Positions 43,845 to 57,180 of a DNA stretch of 64,000 nucleotides are shown piece after piece (position 1 is the first letter of the stretch; every line of letters starts with the position of its first letter). The DNA is from Sphagnum compactum (taxonomy: Eukaryota; Bryophyta; Sphagnopsida; Sphagnales). Location: assembly GCA_965153455.1 (NCBI GenBank), contig OZ234495.1, positions 14,938,875 to 15,002,874 on the forward strand. The letters run 5' to 3'. A program made the position numbers and the translations under genes. The notes beneath the pieces were generated by a model. It was not told the origin of the DNA. It saw only the letters and a list, made by a program, of their open reading frames with translations, and did no database searches.

Positions 43845-46800
43845 TTGATTTGGATGTAGGACATGCTCACAATCAAAACAATCACCTTTCTTGAGAATCA
43901 CCTTTTTTGTCAATAGCCTTGGTGATAAATTCGCCTCATGAAAGATCCAATGCACTAGGGTAGTTAGGAGTTGCAAAAGATGAGATTTTAAAAAAATTGT
44001 AAAGTTAAGTTGCACCTTGTATGTTATGCAAATTGTTGGGCTAGTATCTTAGTCTTAGGGTTTACATTTGTTGTAAATTGTTCATAGAATGTTTTTGAAA
44101 AGTCGAATGTTCTTATTATGTGTACTATGTTGTGTTGTAGTGTACTAAAATTTCAACACTAGTGGTCTTGAGACAGTTGTTAATAGTAGTGGGAATGTAA
44201 CCATCAACCCCAATGGAAATTAATCTCACATGTGTTGATGCTATGATTTATCAATGAAGTTATGTAGTTGGGCCAATTGGATGCCATAACAATACACAAG
44301 CCACCAAACAAGTGGGAGGACAAAAAAATACTCAAACTTTAAATGTGGGATTTGGATGAAATAAAAAGTTAGTTCCTAAAAGCAAGTACCAATAGTGATT
44401 AGATGTTGAAGAATCGAGGCTTTAATCTACCTAATTATATGTTAATATGTTGACTGATTTCATTTCAAAAATATCAAAACATGTGTAGTTGCTAGGTACA
44501 AAAACAACACAAAAGAAAAGTCAAAAGGTTTTTATGAAACCATTAATTTTACAAATAGAGAGCAATGGCTTAAGATGATGCAAGAAAAATACAAGTCATT
44601 TATGGTAAATGAACATGAGTGAATGAAAAGTTACCCCTTGGATAAAAGAAGATTAACTACACATGGGTTTATAGATTCAAGCACAACATGCAAGAAGAAA
44701 AGTTAGCATATACAAGGCCAAAAGGTTACACTTAGAGAACTAGAATTGACTACATAAAAACATTCCCACTATTGTTGCAAAGTTTCATTTGATAAGAATC
44801 ATTCTATCAATTATGACAATGAAAAACCTAAACATCATGCAATTTGATATTAAAACAACATTAATGTATGGAAGCATTGTGGAAGAGATTTTATGGAATA
44901 CCCTTGTGGGTTTAAATATGCAAATAACCCAACTACCATGTGTAGATTTATAAAACCATTTTATGGGCTAAAACAATAAAGCAACATGTGTAACAAATGT
45001 TTTGACAACTTCATAACTTAAGGGCTTCTAACAAGCATTATCAATCCATGTGTCTATTACAAATATACTAAAAAGATATTGTACCAATCATCATTTTGAC
45101 CATTTTTGTGGATGATGGTCTAATTTTTACAAATGATTCTTCAACATTATAGACAATATCATGAATTACACAAAGGAGGCATTCAAGACCCCACAAAATG
45201 ATGTTGAAATGCATGTGGTATTGCACATCACTAGAACTACTTAGGAAAATCTTGAAGATTGATAAAATGAAATACATTTAAAAAAAATTAGACATAAGTT
45301 TGGGTATGAGGATTGTCATGTTGTTACTATACTTGCAAACCTAAACAATTGTTTCATTCAAAATTAGTAGGCGAAATGAGAAGGAACTTGAAAATTTTCA
45401 ATACCAAAAATTTTCAAGAACTTGAAATTTGTTGCGATTGGATCAAGGCAAAACATGGCATACACCATTAGAATAGCCACCAAGCAAAATGTTGAATCAA
45501 AAAAGATACATTACCAAGATATCTCCAAAATCATGAAATATTTCAAGGGAGTGTCAAATCTTGCCTTGACTTATGGTGAAAGCTCTCATGACAACAACCT
45601 AACTACATATAGTGACATCAACTATGTTAGATTAAACATTGATAACAAAAAAATTTGATCATGTATCATCATTTTCCTAAATGGAGGTGCAATTGCATAT
45701 TAGACTAGCTCACAACTTGGGCCAAGTTTGGTTGTACAAGGACAATGAATCGTGCATTAAACTAGTGCATAACCCCAAGTTCCATAGCAAGACCAAACAT
45801 ATGATGTGGCATTTCACATCATTCATGAGCATTGAAACTATTGGGGACCTTCAACATTGTTTATGTACATCAAAACCAACTATTAGAAATTTGATATCCT
45901 AACCAAGGTATTGATGACATAGAAGTTTCAACATATAAGAGGTCTTTTGGGTCTCATTAGTCTTTGAATTTTAAATTAATTTAGTGAAGGATTATGTGTA
46001 TTGAATGGTAGTTTTGGGTGCAAATCGACATGCTTCTAAGTAATATAATCACCTTTCTTAGTAGTAATCCTCATAACTACTTGGTTTCACAAGAAATCTA
46101 CCACATTAGGGTACATAGGAGTTGAAAGAAATTATTGTTTTTTTCAAGTCCTTGCACCTTGTATGCCCTTGCAAATTGTTGGGCTAAAGCCCAATAGGGT
46201 AAAAAGATAATCTAATAAACTTTATTGGATGTCTCAATGCCAAAATTTCTAAGTTTGACAAGTATTACTACATAATTCCCCAAATGAAACATGAAAAACA
46301 TTTTTTAAAAATGAGTTCAAATTATGTTTCAAATATTAATTAATCTTTCAAATTTGAAAGAATTACACCAACACCATCAATATTCAACCAATGATGAACT
46401 TTTGAATTCAAGTATGCCTAGGGTTCCCACACCACATATGGAATTATTCTTTACAACCATTGTATGAGAATTATTCAAAACTTTGGGCATGTTATATATA
46501 TCAAAGGTCTATGGCACTTAAGGTCAAAAACATGGAAAGAAAAATCTCTTGTGTTTTCATAATTCCATTTAATAACAATCCTTAAAATATCCATGTTTTA
46601 CAAAGTTCATATACCTATATAAAGTTTTCTTTTTCCAAGACTTGTCTTTATTAAAAATATGTAGAAAGATCTATAATAAGGTGATATAGGGGGAAAAAAA
46701 AAAAAAAGTTAATTTCAATATCATTTAGTTGTTATTGAAAGACCTAGTTTTATGGCGTTCATTGAGCTAAACATAGATTAAAAATATGGACTTATGATGG

Positions 46801-46930
46801 ACTTTCCATTTTTGTAAACGATTCATTGTAATTTGCTTTTACCCACTACCTCAATCTTAAGATTTATTGTTGGTTGTAAAATTTGGAAAAGTTGAATGTT
46901 CTTGTTGTGTGTAAAATATGTGCACGCTTT
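43845..46930 (+). mobile_element. Ty1/copia retrotransposon remnant
   Basis: Coding traces lie between two related, directly repeated flanks. About 44,560-44,970 shows reverse-transcriptase motifs across frames (EQWLKMMQEKYKS, KWVYRFKHN-like, MQFDIKTTLMYG, and KPFYGLKQ). About 45,075-45,140 shows the active-site region FVDDGLIFTN. 45,422-45,900 shows RNase H motifs (MAYTIRIATKQ, IMKYFKGVSNLALTYG, YKDNESCIKLVHNPKFHSKTK). Stops and shifts are frequent. The flanks 43,855-44,120 and 46,015-46,925 share CACCTTTCTT, AGGAGTTG, GCACCTTGTATG and AAATTGTTGGGCTA; the right one is split by about 650 bases (46,195-46,850). LTR borders are uncertain, and gag and integrase are not recognised. Confidence 0.75.
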
Positions 46931-49656
46931 GCTCCATTTTATCAATGATATTTTCTACTGTGATCATCTATCATAAGTTCTTGTGCATACATGACAGAAA
47001 AATACCTAAGAAAATAATTCATAATTACATGACCAAGAAATGCATGGTTGTTTATGGTTTACCAAAACTCAAAGGCATTTACGGGCATGATAAAAAAATC
47101 TTTTTCATGAAATGTCCTTTTGATTTTCAACCTTTTTTCAAGCACAATTCATCCTTTTTTAATTAGAATTTGAACATAATTGGTGTTGTAGGAGGTTCAG
47201 ATGTAAGTATTTATATTTACAACATTCAACCCGCAAAATTTTCATATTGTATACATGGTCTTAGAACTTAGAACTTGGAAATTGCCTTGTGGTTTTGGCA
47301 AGCATTTGTTTGTGGAATTTTTTTGGGTACTTGTTAGGTGATTGAATGAGACTTGAACAAAAAAAAAAGACACAAAAGTTATTACATTTGGCCTTGTCCA
47401 AAGATTTAAGAATAGGGATGAAATAAATGGAATTGGATTGTTTATAAATATTTTATCATTGATGATATGATAATGATATATTATATCATAGATCCACATA
47501 ACGAAAGGATTCATCAAATGATCAAAAGAGGATGTCAACATACATCAATTAAAATGATATATGAGATCATGGGAGGAAAAATTAGATAAAACAAATGAGT
47601 TTACACACTAAGGGAGTTATGAAAATAAATTTTGAATTGAAAGCTATTCACTGATAAATATTGTCATTTAATAATATTAAATACACGATAGCATATATTG
47701 TAAGATTTAAAAGAACTTGAATTCTTAATTATGGGGACTAGCAAGTTTGAAGTTTGTTAGCTATTTTTGTGGATTGTTTAATGGGTTCCAACTAAAGGTA
47801 CTGCAAAATGTGGTGTGCCATTGAGCATAGATTATGTAAAGTAGGTCAAAATGATAATTTTGAATGTATTTGTGACAAAGGTGTTGGATTGTTAATGCCA
47901 ACTCACTAAGTTGCAATACATGATGCAACCTGTACCAAGTTATATAATGTGCCCTTACATAAATTTTACTTAATTTAGGCGTTAAAAATTTTATTCTTAT
48001 TTTCATTCATGTTGAAAATATAAATGATTTTTAATATGCAAGCCGAAAACATTGAATAATAATATATTATGTGTTGAAATGCATTTTAATAAATAAATAA
48101 ATTATTTGACACTTAGGTGTTGAATCCACTTGGGTACTATGTGTGCAATGCAAGTACTGTACATTCACGAATCACATTGGGTTGCATTAGATTGCCATGC
48201 CTTCTATTCAATGTCATGTCACATTATGCAAGTGCCCACATGATGATCGATTAAATTGTAACACAAAGCTAGATAATTAGCTAGGTATGTCACATATGTT
48301 AGGTGAGTAGAAGGGGGGCAATTAGGTATGTTAGGTGCGGGAAGTAGGTAATGCCAAGAAGTTATTTTAGATGAAATAGTAATGTGCACATTGCACACAC
48401 AATATTAAGTATGGAGGTAAAATCTCATGTTTTTACAAGCTTTTATGATTTTAAGTTTGTGAAGGTCATTATGTTGTCCAAATGTGTGTATCTTAATGGT
48501 ATGGTGCTACTATGTAAAAAATACATTTATGTATAGAGAAATGTCCTAATACACAAGGCATTCCTCTACATAAAGAAAGGGGTACATCTTTTCATTTTCA
48601 CCCTCATTTTATGGGAAAGCATGTATTACATGGGAAAGAGTGCATTACATGGGAAAGCATGCAATACATTGGAAAGAGTGCATTACATTCAAGGGAATGC
48701 AATATTCTTTATGTAACTTGCAGATATTAACACTAGGAAATTCAGGCCTGGTGCTTTTATGTTTGTGATTTGTCATTGTTTTGGATTTCAAAGTGTGTAT
48801 GCAAACGCTTTTGTAATTTTCTTTCATTCTTTTGCAACTGTTGTTGTTGTTGTGGACATGTTGTGACTTTTGAGGTCACAGCCCACCACCCCTTCAGAAA
48901 GCCACCTCCATAACATTTGCATCCTTCAACTTCTTCTTCACCCACTTTTCTCATAGGTGGGTGATCCACCCCCAACTTAGTTATTCTTGCCTTTGATGAT
49001 TATTGAGAGGGTGGGTTGGTTGGTTGGTTGGTTGATTGTTTGTTTGTTGTGTACTTTGTTGACCAATATCCATATGGAGTTTGGTGTTTAGGTTAATCAA
49101 TGTATGAGACTTTTACATATGATAAAGTACATGTGTGTGCATTGTGGAGTTTTGCGGGAATGTTGGTAAACAAAGGTAGGTCAGGAGTGTGCAATGTGAT
49201 CCTAATTTGCATTTTGAATTTGCATTTTTGTTTCTATCTGTTGTCATTCTTATTCTATGATTTCAATTCAATTTGAATGGCAATTGATGGATCTTTTCTT
49301 TGTTGCATCCAGACTGAAATATGTTTGAAACCCACATCTTGGTTTTCAAGAAATTTTTTCCCCCCGCATGCATATGTATGCAGAGGCAACCACAAACACA
49401 GCCAAAAAAATTGCTTCTCTTGGTCTTTAAACAATATAGTTTCTAGGTTCATTAATTCGGCTTCATTCTCTCATGGGCAAAATCTCCACTCAGAGTGGTG
49501 TTACATAAAACCCATGAGTTTTGTGCAATCAGGCATGTGATAATGTGTAGTAACGAACATCAAGAGGAATGTGATTTACCTTGTGCTAATTTTTTGCAGA
49601 TTGAGAGAGAGAGACAGAGGGTGTAATTACTTTGAGGCAGGCACTCCAATTGCAAA
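46931..49656. other. Intergenic, with a short tandem and a possible 5' leader
   Basis: 48,603-48,702 is a short tandem of ACATGGGAAAG(C/A)(A/G)TGCATT-like units of about 17-18 bp. 48,300-48,350 has a small TAGGT block, and 49,017-49,050 has a GGTTGGTTGGTTG run. Near the end, TTTTTTGCAG at about 49,600 precedes GA-rich sequence and could be the acceptor of a leader intron for the OEP16-like gene. Confidence 0.4.
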
Positions 49657-52577
49657 ATGTTGAAGGTCAAAGTAAGGTTTCTGTTCATGCCAAAGTCATT
49701 TTATTACTTTTAAAGCAATTCATCTTCTTCATTATAAAGTAGAATAATGGAATGAGGACATGTAAACATCCCAAAAAACCAATAGTTTGACATGTGACTG
49801 ATGTAATGTCTTTTGTTTGCAATTATAAGATTGAACAAATGGGTGACATTCAATTAGACAGCAAAAGGACTTGTATGGAAACCTAAGATAATGGGTTTGT
49901 AGAGCTCACAAAAAATTGATAGAGTGGAGGTCCTAGCCTTGTCCAAAAGTTGCCTTGTAGAAGTTGGTGAGTAGTTTCTGAACTCTTTGTGACCTTTGCA
50001 CCTGTATTAGTCTGCAAGTTCATTTTGTGTTCTCTTAATTGTTTACTCTATGCAATTGGTCCTATGAGGTGAAACTAATTACCGTAGTATAAGCTCTAAT
50101 TATATTTGATGGGAAAATGCTATGACATAACCTAGCAAATCACATTTTCTGTTTGATAATTGGGATTTGGAACAAATTGGCATCTAAACAACAAGACTTA
50201 ATACGGATCTGTTCTGCAGGAAAGATACTGTACAGGAAAAACGTCTCATGGAAGGTTTGGAGGCAGTTTTGACTCACCAATAGTTGATGCGATTGTCAAT
50301 TGTGGAAACCCAATTCTCAATTCTAGTCTTGATGGCTTCATCAAAGTTGGAGGGGTAAATTGTTTTTCTTCCTGCTCATTAATTGAGGTTTGTATTGATT
50401 ATCCAATTAGATGCAATGAACCAGAAACTCTCTACTTGCAAGGTATTGTGAGTCAGTATGTTTTGATGAAAACACCCAAGCAAGGTGTTGTGAATCAGTA
50501 GATTTGAAGTGTTTGAGTTTTCCCATTGCTTCCAACATTTTTTTTTGTAGAGAATGTAGTTTTACTGGTTTGTTTGAAAATTCACTTTCAGCATTTATAT
50601 ATGTGGAATTTTAGTCATAAGTAATATCAGTTTCATATTCATTATTTGTGCAGGTAGGTGTTGCTCATGCTGCTCTTCAAGATACTTTCACTATTCTAAA
50701 GACAGGTACTTAAAGATCTGAGTTGCCACAGAAATATCTGAGGTTTCCCTATTTGTAACTCATCTTCTTTGTCTTTGGGTTGATTTCAATAAATACCTAG
50801 CACTCAACATCCATTGCTCGCTTGTCAATGAGTATCCAAGTTCTTCATGATAGCTTCTTTTTGACATAGTGATCTTGAAGCTCTGAATTTTTAGTGGGTT
50901 TGAGACGTAGACATGAAATGCTGCTGACACCATTACTTTCAGGAAATGGGGCAGAGGGTGTGACAAAGCATGATCTTGAAAAAATGGTGAGTTTGAATAA
51001 GTAATCCCAACTTGTTTTTCAAAACTCACAACTGCTTTGAATGGATGCAATTGTCGTATGTTTATTATATGTTTAATCATGATATTCTCTTTAATATGAG
51101 GTGCTAATCTCTGTTTCCAGTATTGGGTCATAGCTTAAAAGAATTGCTGATGGGAATGTTGTGCAGGTGAAACGTGCTGGCAGAGAAGGCTTCCAATGGG
51201 GTTGGCATCTGATCACTTCATTGTAGTCAGGACTTGCAATTGTGTACCATCTTGGCCACCCTTCATGGTTTCTACAATCAGCCATTTTGCAAAGGAAAAA
51301 AAATGTTATTATCTCAGATGTGGCAGCTTTTCTCGTTGCCATGTTACAAGTCTAGAAAGCTAAAAATTGTTGCTGATAATGTTGGAAGTGGGGGAAGGTT
51401 GGAAATTTTGGAAATGTGTTTGGGCTGGATCTTATCATCTTACCCTGGCATTAATATAGTGATCCTTTGAATTATGCCAACCTGGGGATACTGTGTCTCA
51501 GTTTTGCCAAAACTGGAGACAAAATCAAAAGTCACGATGAAAAGAATACACAGTGAAAAAAGAGGGGACCAAATTTGTTTTCTCACACAAATTGGTCCTC
51601 ATAGGAGTTTCACCCCCAGTTTTGGATTTGCTTGACCTGCACCTTCACTGCTGCCCATACTCTTCATCAATTCAAGTCTTGTTAGAACAAAATCTTGCAA
51701 TTCTTGTGAACTGATACCCAGTTTCATTGAATGGGACCCAGGTTTGCTCACTTTATGTCTACACTCAAAGTGGGGATCAAACAGGGATTACAGGGTAGAA
51801 ACTAGAGCCCCAAGACAGGGTGACTTTTAAGGACAACTCTAGATTACCCTACAGCTTTCACTACCAAAAATTTCTTCCTTGTAATGCAGGTTTGGTAGCA
51901 GGAGTGTATGCTGGTATGGAGTATGGAATGGAACGTGTGCGTGGAAAGAATGACTGGGTAAATTGACAACCCTAATACCTATTGTTTTCATTTCCTTGTT
52001 CCTCCACTAAGATGATCATAACACACTACTTACACCAGATTCAATTGTCTTTAGCTTTTTAGTCCCCCAAAAGCTGTGAAGCTATATATGAAAGGAGCTG
52101 AAGATTACATGCTTTGGGGGGACTTCAGAAGATGTAAAGAACTGGTGTGTTTTTGTGTGTGTATTTTTTCTTTTGTTTCGCTCCTTTGGTGCAACCTCAC
52201 CTCACGCAGGACACTTACCAGATCATCAGGGTTTTATGATTTACATTAGCGTCCTGTTTTAAAACAGAAAATGAAAAAAAACTCAACAAGTTGCAAAATT
52301 TCACCACCAAAAAAACAACACACGGGATGGGAGAATAATAATTAAGAGCATATGTTGGATATGGTAAATATGAATGTGCTCCCCTTGTGGAGACTAGCTT
52401 AACATGAGAATCTATGTTTCTTTGATACAACAGAAAAATGCTGCCCTTGGAGGTGCATTAACTGGTGCCCTTGTTTCATTCACGGATGGAAATTTCACAT
52501 GTGACAAGCTTGTCCAGCATACGATCACAGGTGGAGCCCTAGCCACTGCCTCTGAGTTCATCCGCAACATCACATAA
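49657..52577 (+). CDS. OEP16-like: OEP16-like plastid outer-envelope pore protein
   Basis: Six exons are well supported: 50,220-50,354, 50,654-50,705, 50,943-50,986, 51,167-51,200, 51,890-51,957 and 52,434-52,577 (TAA). All phases agree. A tentative first exon 49,657-49,671 (ATG plus four codons, AAA/GTAAGG) joins in phase, for about 163 aa; OEP16-1 is about 148. The product shows the OEP16 order: CGNPILNSSLDGFIKVGG, a charged loop, GVYAGMEYGMERVRGKNDW, KNAALGGALTGALVSF and TITGGALATASEF. These are the glycine-rich helices of the PRAT family, which includes Tim17/22/23. OEP16 forms an amino-acid-selective channel in the plastid outer membrane. Subtype (16-1 or 16-2) is not certain. The donor after exon 51,167-51,200 (GGG/GTTGGC) is weak. 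Confidence 0.9.
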
Positions 52578-55500
52578 CTCAACAAGCTCGTGTATAATGA
52601 AAGGTAAAATTAGTTCATTGCAAACTTTGAAACACACAATGCCAGTTTTCTTCATGTTGTTGCTTAGTGCATGTGAATTGGTTGCAATCAGTTCATTGAC
52701 AAAGTTATTTAGGGTAGAGAGAGAGAATGTGAGAGGAAGGGAGGTTGATGCAAGTCAAACACAGTCTTTCAATATCATTTGAAATATGTAACAATTTAGT
52801 GAAGTGGCATGTGCAACTATTGATGCAAAACTTGAAGATGGATTATTTCATTCTTTTTTTTCAACAAGGAAACATTTGGCTAAGTGATCCTACTACTTCA
52901 TCCTAGGGTTAGGTTTCACATTAAATAATCCTTAAAAGCCTTTAGCAATTTTCTTTGAAAAATATGTCATTGAGGTGCTAAAATCTCTGAAAAATCCAAA
53001 TTTCAAATGTTCTCCTTTTCGTGGTAGTGATGAAGGAGTTGTCTATTGGCATTTAAGATCAACTAGAGCAATGAAACATGGTCAACCTTTCCTCTTAGTT
53101 ATAATAAAGGAACCTACTACCACCTAGTTACCAAGCCCCTTTTTACAGCTGACTAGTACCCGATCCATTATTTGCAATTCCCCCATTTAACGTTTATGAT
53201 GTATCCAAGTATTTGGTGGTCATCTTGATGTTAACATATTTATGTAACTCAAGGTATATAAATATGTCCTATGATTGAACTAGGTGCTTACATTCATACC
53301 TTAAACAATGTCATTGAAATTTTAAATTTTCAAAAATGAAATTTATAATAATGTCATTGATTTTTTTTAATTATAAGATTTTGATGTGCTAAACATGACC
53401 CTAGACTATAATATTGTACATTCAAGTTAAACCTTAGTTGGAAGGTGCCATCCTTGTGACATTCGCCCTATTCCAACCAATAGGATGACATCCTTAATTA
53501 CTAATGCTTAATTTGTATCTATAGATGGTTTATCTTGATTATCAATGAACAAACATTAATAAACAATCGTTAAACCCACAATCACATTGTCAATTGATAA
53601 GCTAACCAATGATTGTAAATTCAAAACTTACTTCCATTCACACATGATTTTATAATAGTAGCTTCCTTTGTAGTTTCTTTTGTAGCTCTTAAACATGATA
53701 ATGAGAGGTGTCTTGTTGGTCACTTGCCCTTCATAAATGCTTGTGTCTTGTTCGTAAATTTTTCATTTGTAACTTTTTGTTGGCAATTCTTTCATTTGTT
53801 TGTGCCATGTTTTATTGCTTTTTCACTTGTAATGTTTATATCAATTTGTTGTAGTGTCATTGTCAACTTGTTTGTTTGTAGTACCTTCATCAATTCATGG
53901 TAGTGCTTGTTTATTCATTGCATTTGTTTCTTTTTTCACAACATTGCATTCATCAACTTGGTGTAATGCTATTGTACACTTGTTTGCACATTTAGAACTA
54001 TCCTCAAATCATCATAATCACACCTTCAAATTTTGCTTATAGGCTTAAGTGCCTTTGTCAAGATCCTTTGTTATGCAGGCAACATGTTTGTTTGTGATGC
54101 ATTTTGTAGTTTCAACATCTCTTTAATCTATTTTTTCATTTGCACAACATTTTATAATTGTCACATATCCTTTCATACATAATATTTTGATCATTGTTGT
54201 GTCAATTTCTTGAAGTTTGTTGTGTGTCCTTGCTATTTATTGGGTTTTCTTGTGTTCAATATCACATTTCATATTTGCATAAACCATGAGACCATTAAAA
54301 ATTGTCTTTTTTGAACAATTTTTTCTACTCATGATCCAACTAAAATTAAACATGTTGATTTTTGGTCAATTTCATACATAGTTTGCTTTAAAATCATTTG
54401 AATTGCAAGTTTTTCTTTTCAATGAAGACACAAACACTACTAGATTTGTGTTCAAAAGAATAACTAATGTGTTGGTTCTTCATATCGTACCTACAACTAA
54501 TGTTTGGCACTTCTTTGCTAAATATATATTTATTTCAAAAAATGAGGTTAGGTAGTTTCAAATTTAAAATTATTGAAAAATTGCAAATTTTCAATGATTG
54601 AGAACCTAGCGTGCAAAATACCCATTTTGTTCTACATTTGTAATAGTAACCCAACATGGTTGGGATAATAAATAAAGTTTGATTCTCAACAATTCTAACA
54701 AATATCAATAAAATTTTCCTTTTTCTAGCTTTAGACCTTTTGCAAATTATTTTGTGCCAAACATCAATCATAGGTATGATAATTATAGAATATATATATA
54801 TATATATATATAGTTAAAAATTAAGTGATTAGGTGAAAGCAAGGTTGGCAACTTGGTTTTCACAATTTATCCAACATGACAATAAGTAATCAATTGAGCA
54901 TTTTTGGGTCAATAGGTTTTCCATGATGCAATTAATAAAAATGTTGAAACATAAAATGGAAAAGAAGGATGTGAAATACATATGTGTTATGTCAATGAAC
55001 ATCAAGGTAGTTTATTCATTGTAGAAGTTAGCACATGCATCTAATACTTATAATGTAATGAGTTGTTCATTGTTTGAAAAACAATTATACTACACTAAGT
55101 GTTGCACAAGTTTGTGCATGTGATGAACAATGTTTTCAAAAACTAAATTCAATGGGCTAAATGAGATAAATTTTCACATGTGATGAAAAGGATTCAAAGA
55201 CTTATTAAGTTCCTTAGGAATCCAAGGGTAGTACAAGAAAATGTAGTTTTTTCAATGGAAAAATAATAAAAATACACCCCTTGCCCCATGTTCAACTTGA
55301 CCAAAATGCCATTTCTGGTCAAATCAATTTGTACTTGTTCATTTTGACTAGTGTTTTTGTGACCAAGGGGTCATAGGATGTTTTAATTAGTCAAAATGAC
55401 TATTTGTCAATTTGACCATTGTTGAATTAAACCATCATTATCTATGGTTCAATTTAGGCCATGTTTCATCATTATGTTACATTTTCAAAATTGATGTGAC

Positions 55501-55924
55501 ATCGTATGTTATTATAAAATAGGTAGGAAACTACATACTTACATTCTACTTATAATTACATGTTTATATGATGTACAAATACATTATAAACATCACCATA
55601 TATGAAATTCATATACATGATTTGCTTGAGTTTGAACTGAAGACCTCACCAAGGCGTGTTAATGTCTTTGCCATCAAGCTACACAACCTTTTTTTGGTAA
55701 AATATATGCAACTTTTTATTTTATCTTCTTAACTATGAAACCTTCAAAAGATCCAAAAATCGACACACATTTTTTCTTTCAAAGATTGTTAAAATGAAAC
55801 AAATAAAAGCATAATGTTGAAGTTTATTCAAAGATCTATTCAATACAATCAATATATTTTATAAATATTCAAATGAATTTTTAAAAGATAGTTTTGAAAA
55901 TCAGAAATCATTGACAAATTGAAA
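52578..55924. other. AT-rich intergenic stretch
   Basis: No gene recognised. The first 200 bases are probably the 3' UTR of the OEP16-like gene. A TA microsatellite lies at 54,791-54,813. Stretches near 53,690-54,060 repeat words such as TTCATTTGT and CAACTTGTTTG. Confidence 0.5.
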
Positions 55925-56216
55925 CATCATTGAACAATCTTCCCATTTCACAATTTAGTAATGGAAAGTGTGCAAAAATTGTTTTTTCATGGGTTCGTAC
56001 TTTTTGCTCATGAATGTCATGCTCATTAAAACATGTATGATGTGTGTATAAATTGGATGAAATATTTTCATGTATACGTAAATGAAAATATTTCATCCCA
56101 ATTATACATGCATCATATGCATGGCATTTGTGTGCAAAAAATATGTACCCATGAAAGAACAATTTTCCCAAGACTTCCATTACAAAAGAATTTGGGATGG
56201 GAAGTTTGTGATGATG
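55925..56216. mobile_element. Long hairpin (foldback) element
   Basis: The left arm (55,925-56,070) and right arm (56,083-56,216) are imperfect reverse complements along their whole length, around a 12-base centre near 56,076. The innermost 13 bases match exactly (TGAAATATTTTCA), and further out TGTATGATG / CATCATATGCATG and TTTTTTCATGGG / CCCATGAAAG pair. RNA from either strand would fold into a stem of about 140 bp. It may be a foldback MITE or a young small-RNA precursor; no gene is present. Confidence 0.75.
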
Positions 56217-56284
56217 ATCATGCTAACTTATAATTATTCCAATTCAAATTCATTGAATTTCAACAAATCATTCATTGGGTGATT

Positions 56285-57180
56285 GAACAAAATAAGGTAG
56301 GTAGGTATGTCATAGGTTGTCGCAACCCCACTTTGAGGCAAGTGTGAGGATAAGACTCACACTCCCAAAAGTGGGAACTTGGAGTCCTCCGGGACTCCCA
56401 AAAATTCAGAGCTTGATTGCAGGGGTCAAAACACCTTGCATTGAGGTAATCTTTATACCGTTGAAAAGGTCTTGAAGTGTAGATGTCAAAAATGGCCTCG
56501 CATGAGCCATTCGGACATTTGTAGCACAAGTTATGGTCAAAAGAAGGGCCGGGAGTCAAACTGACAATTTGACTCCCGACCACTAAAAGTCGGGAATCGG
56601 CCCGATTCCGGTGCGTGCAGGTGGAGTGCAACACACCATTGAAAAGCGCTTGAGGAGAGCTACAAGATTGCTTTAGACCTCATCCCAATCGGAGGTCTGA
56701 GCTGGGAGCTATGAGCTTCCAAAGTCTCGAGAGTTCAAATCGGGACAATTTCGGGACGCCTCCTTGGGAGTCCCGGGACAAAAAGCCATTCGAATGTAGG
56801 TGCCGCGGGCGAACGCAGAGAACTATATGGGGGAAGGTGGTGGCCCGGGCTGTGGTGAGTCTTGTGAGTCCAGAGTTGCCTATGGCTTGTCCTAGCACCA
56901 AGGTTGATCCAGAAAATGGCTTGTCCTAGCACCAAGGTTGATCCAGAAAGTGGCTTGTCCTAGCACCAAGGTTGATGCAGGTTCGAGTAAGTAAGTAAGC
57001 TTGTCACTCTTCTTAGTCCCATCCCGAAGCTTCAGCACGCCCTTCTACCCCTTTTTATGCTGAAGGCTAGGAGCGTGCTCGGAGTCCCTCCCTTTTCCGT
57101 AACTTGAACAAGTTAGCCCCATCTTGGGACTAACTAAGGACTTGGGAGCGCGTCATAGGTGGGTAAGTAGGTAGGTAAGT
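56285..57180. other. GC-rich insert of unknown nature
   Basis: A block of about 870 bases, distinctly richer in G and C than its flanks, bounded on the left by GTAGGTAGGTATG and on the right by GTAGGTAGGTAAGTAGG. It has many GGGACTCCC/GGGAGTCCC words, a perfect 11-bp hairpin at 56,550-56,578, and a 34-bp tandem at 56,882-56,981. Open frames in several registers show no domain. It might be a piece of a retrotransposon (LTR or internal) or a captured genic fragment. Confidence 0.45.
56882..56981. repeat. 34-bp tandem repeat, three copies
   Basis: Units start ATGGCTTGTCCTAGCACCAA at 56,882 and 56,916, and GTGGCTTGTCCTAGCACCAA at 56,950. The first two are identical and the third has a few changes near its end. 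Confidence 0.92.

Noticed and set aside
56285-57180. GC-rich block as part of an rRNA repeat
   Set aside because: None of the rRNA landmark sequences I know is present.
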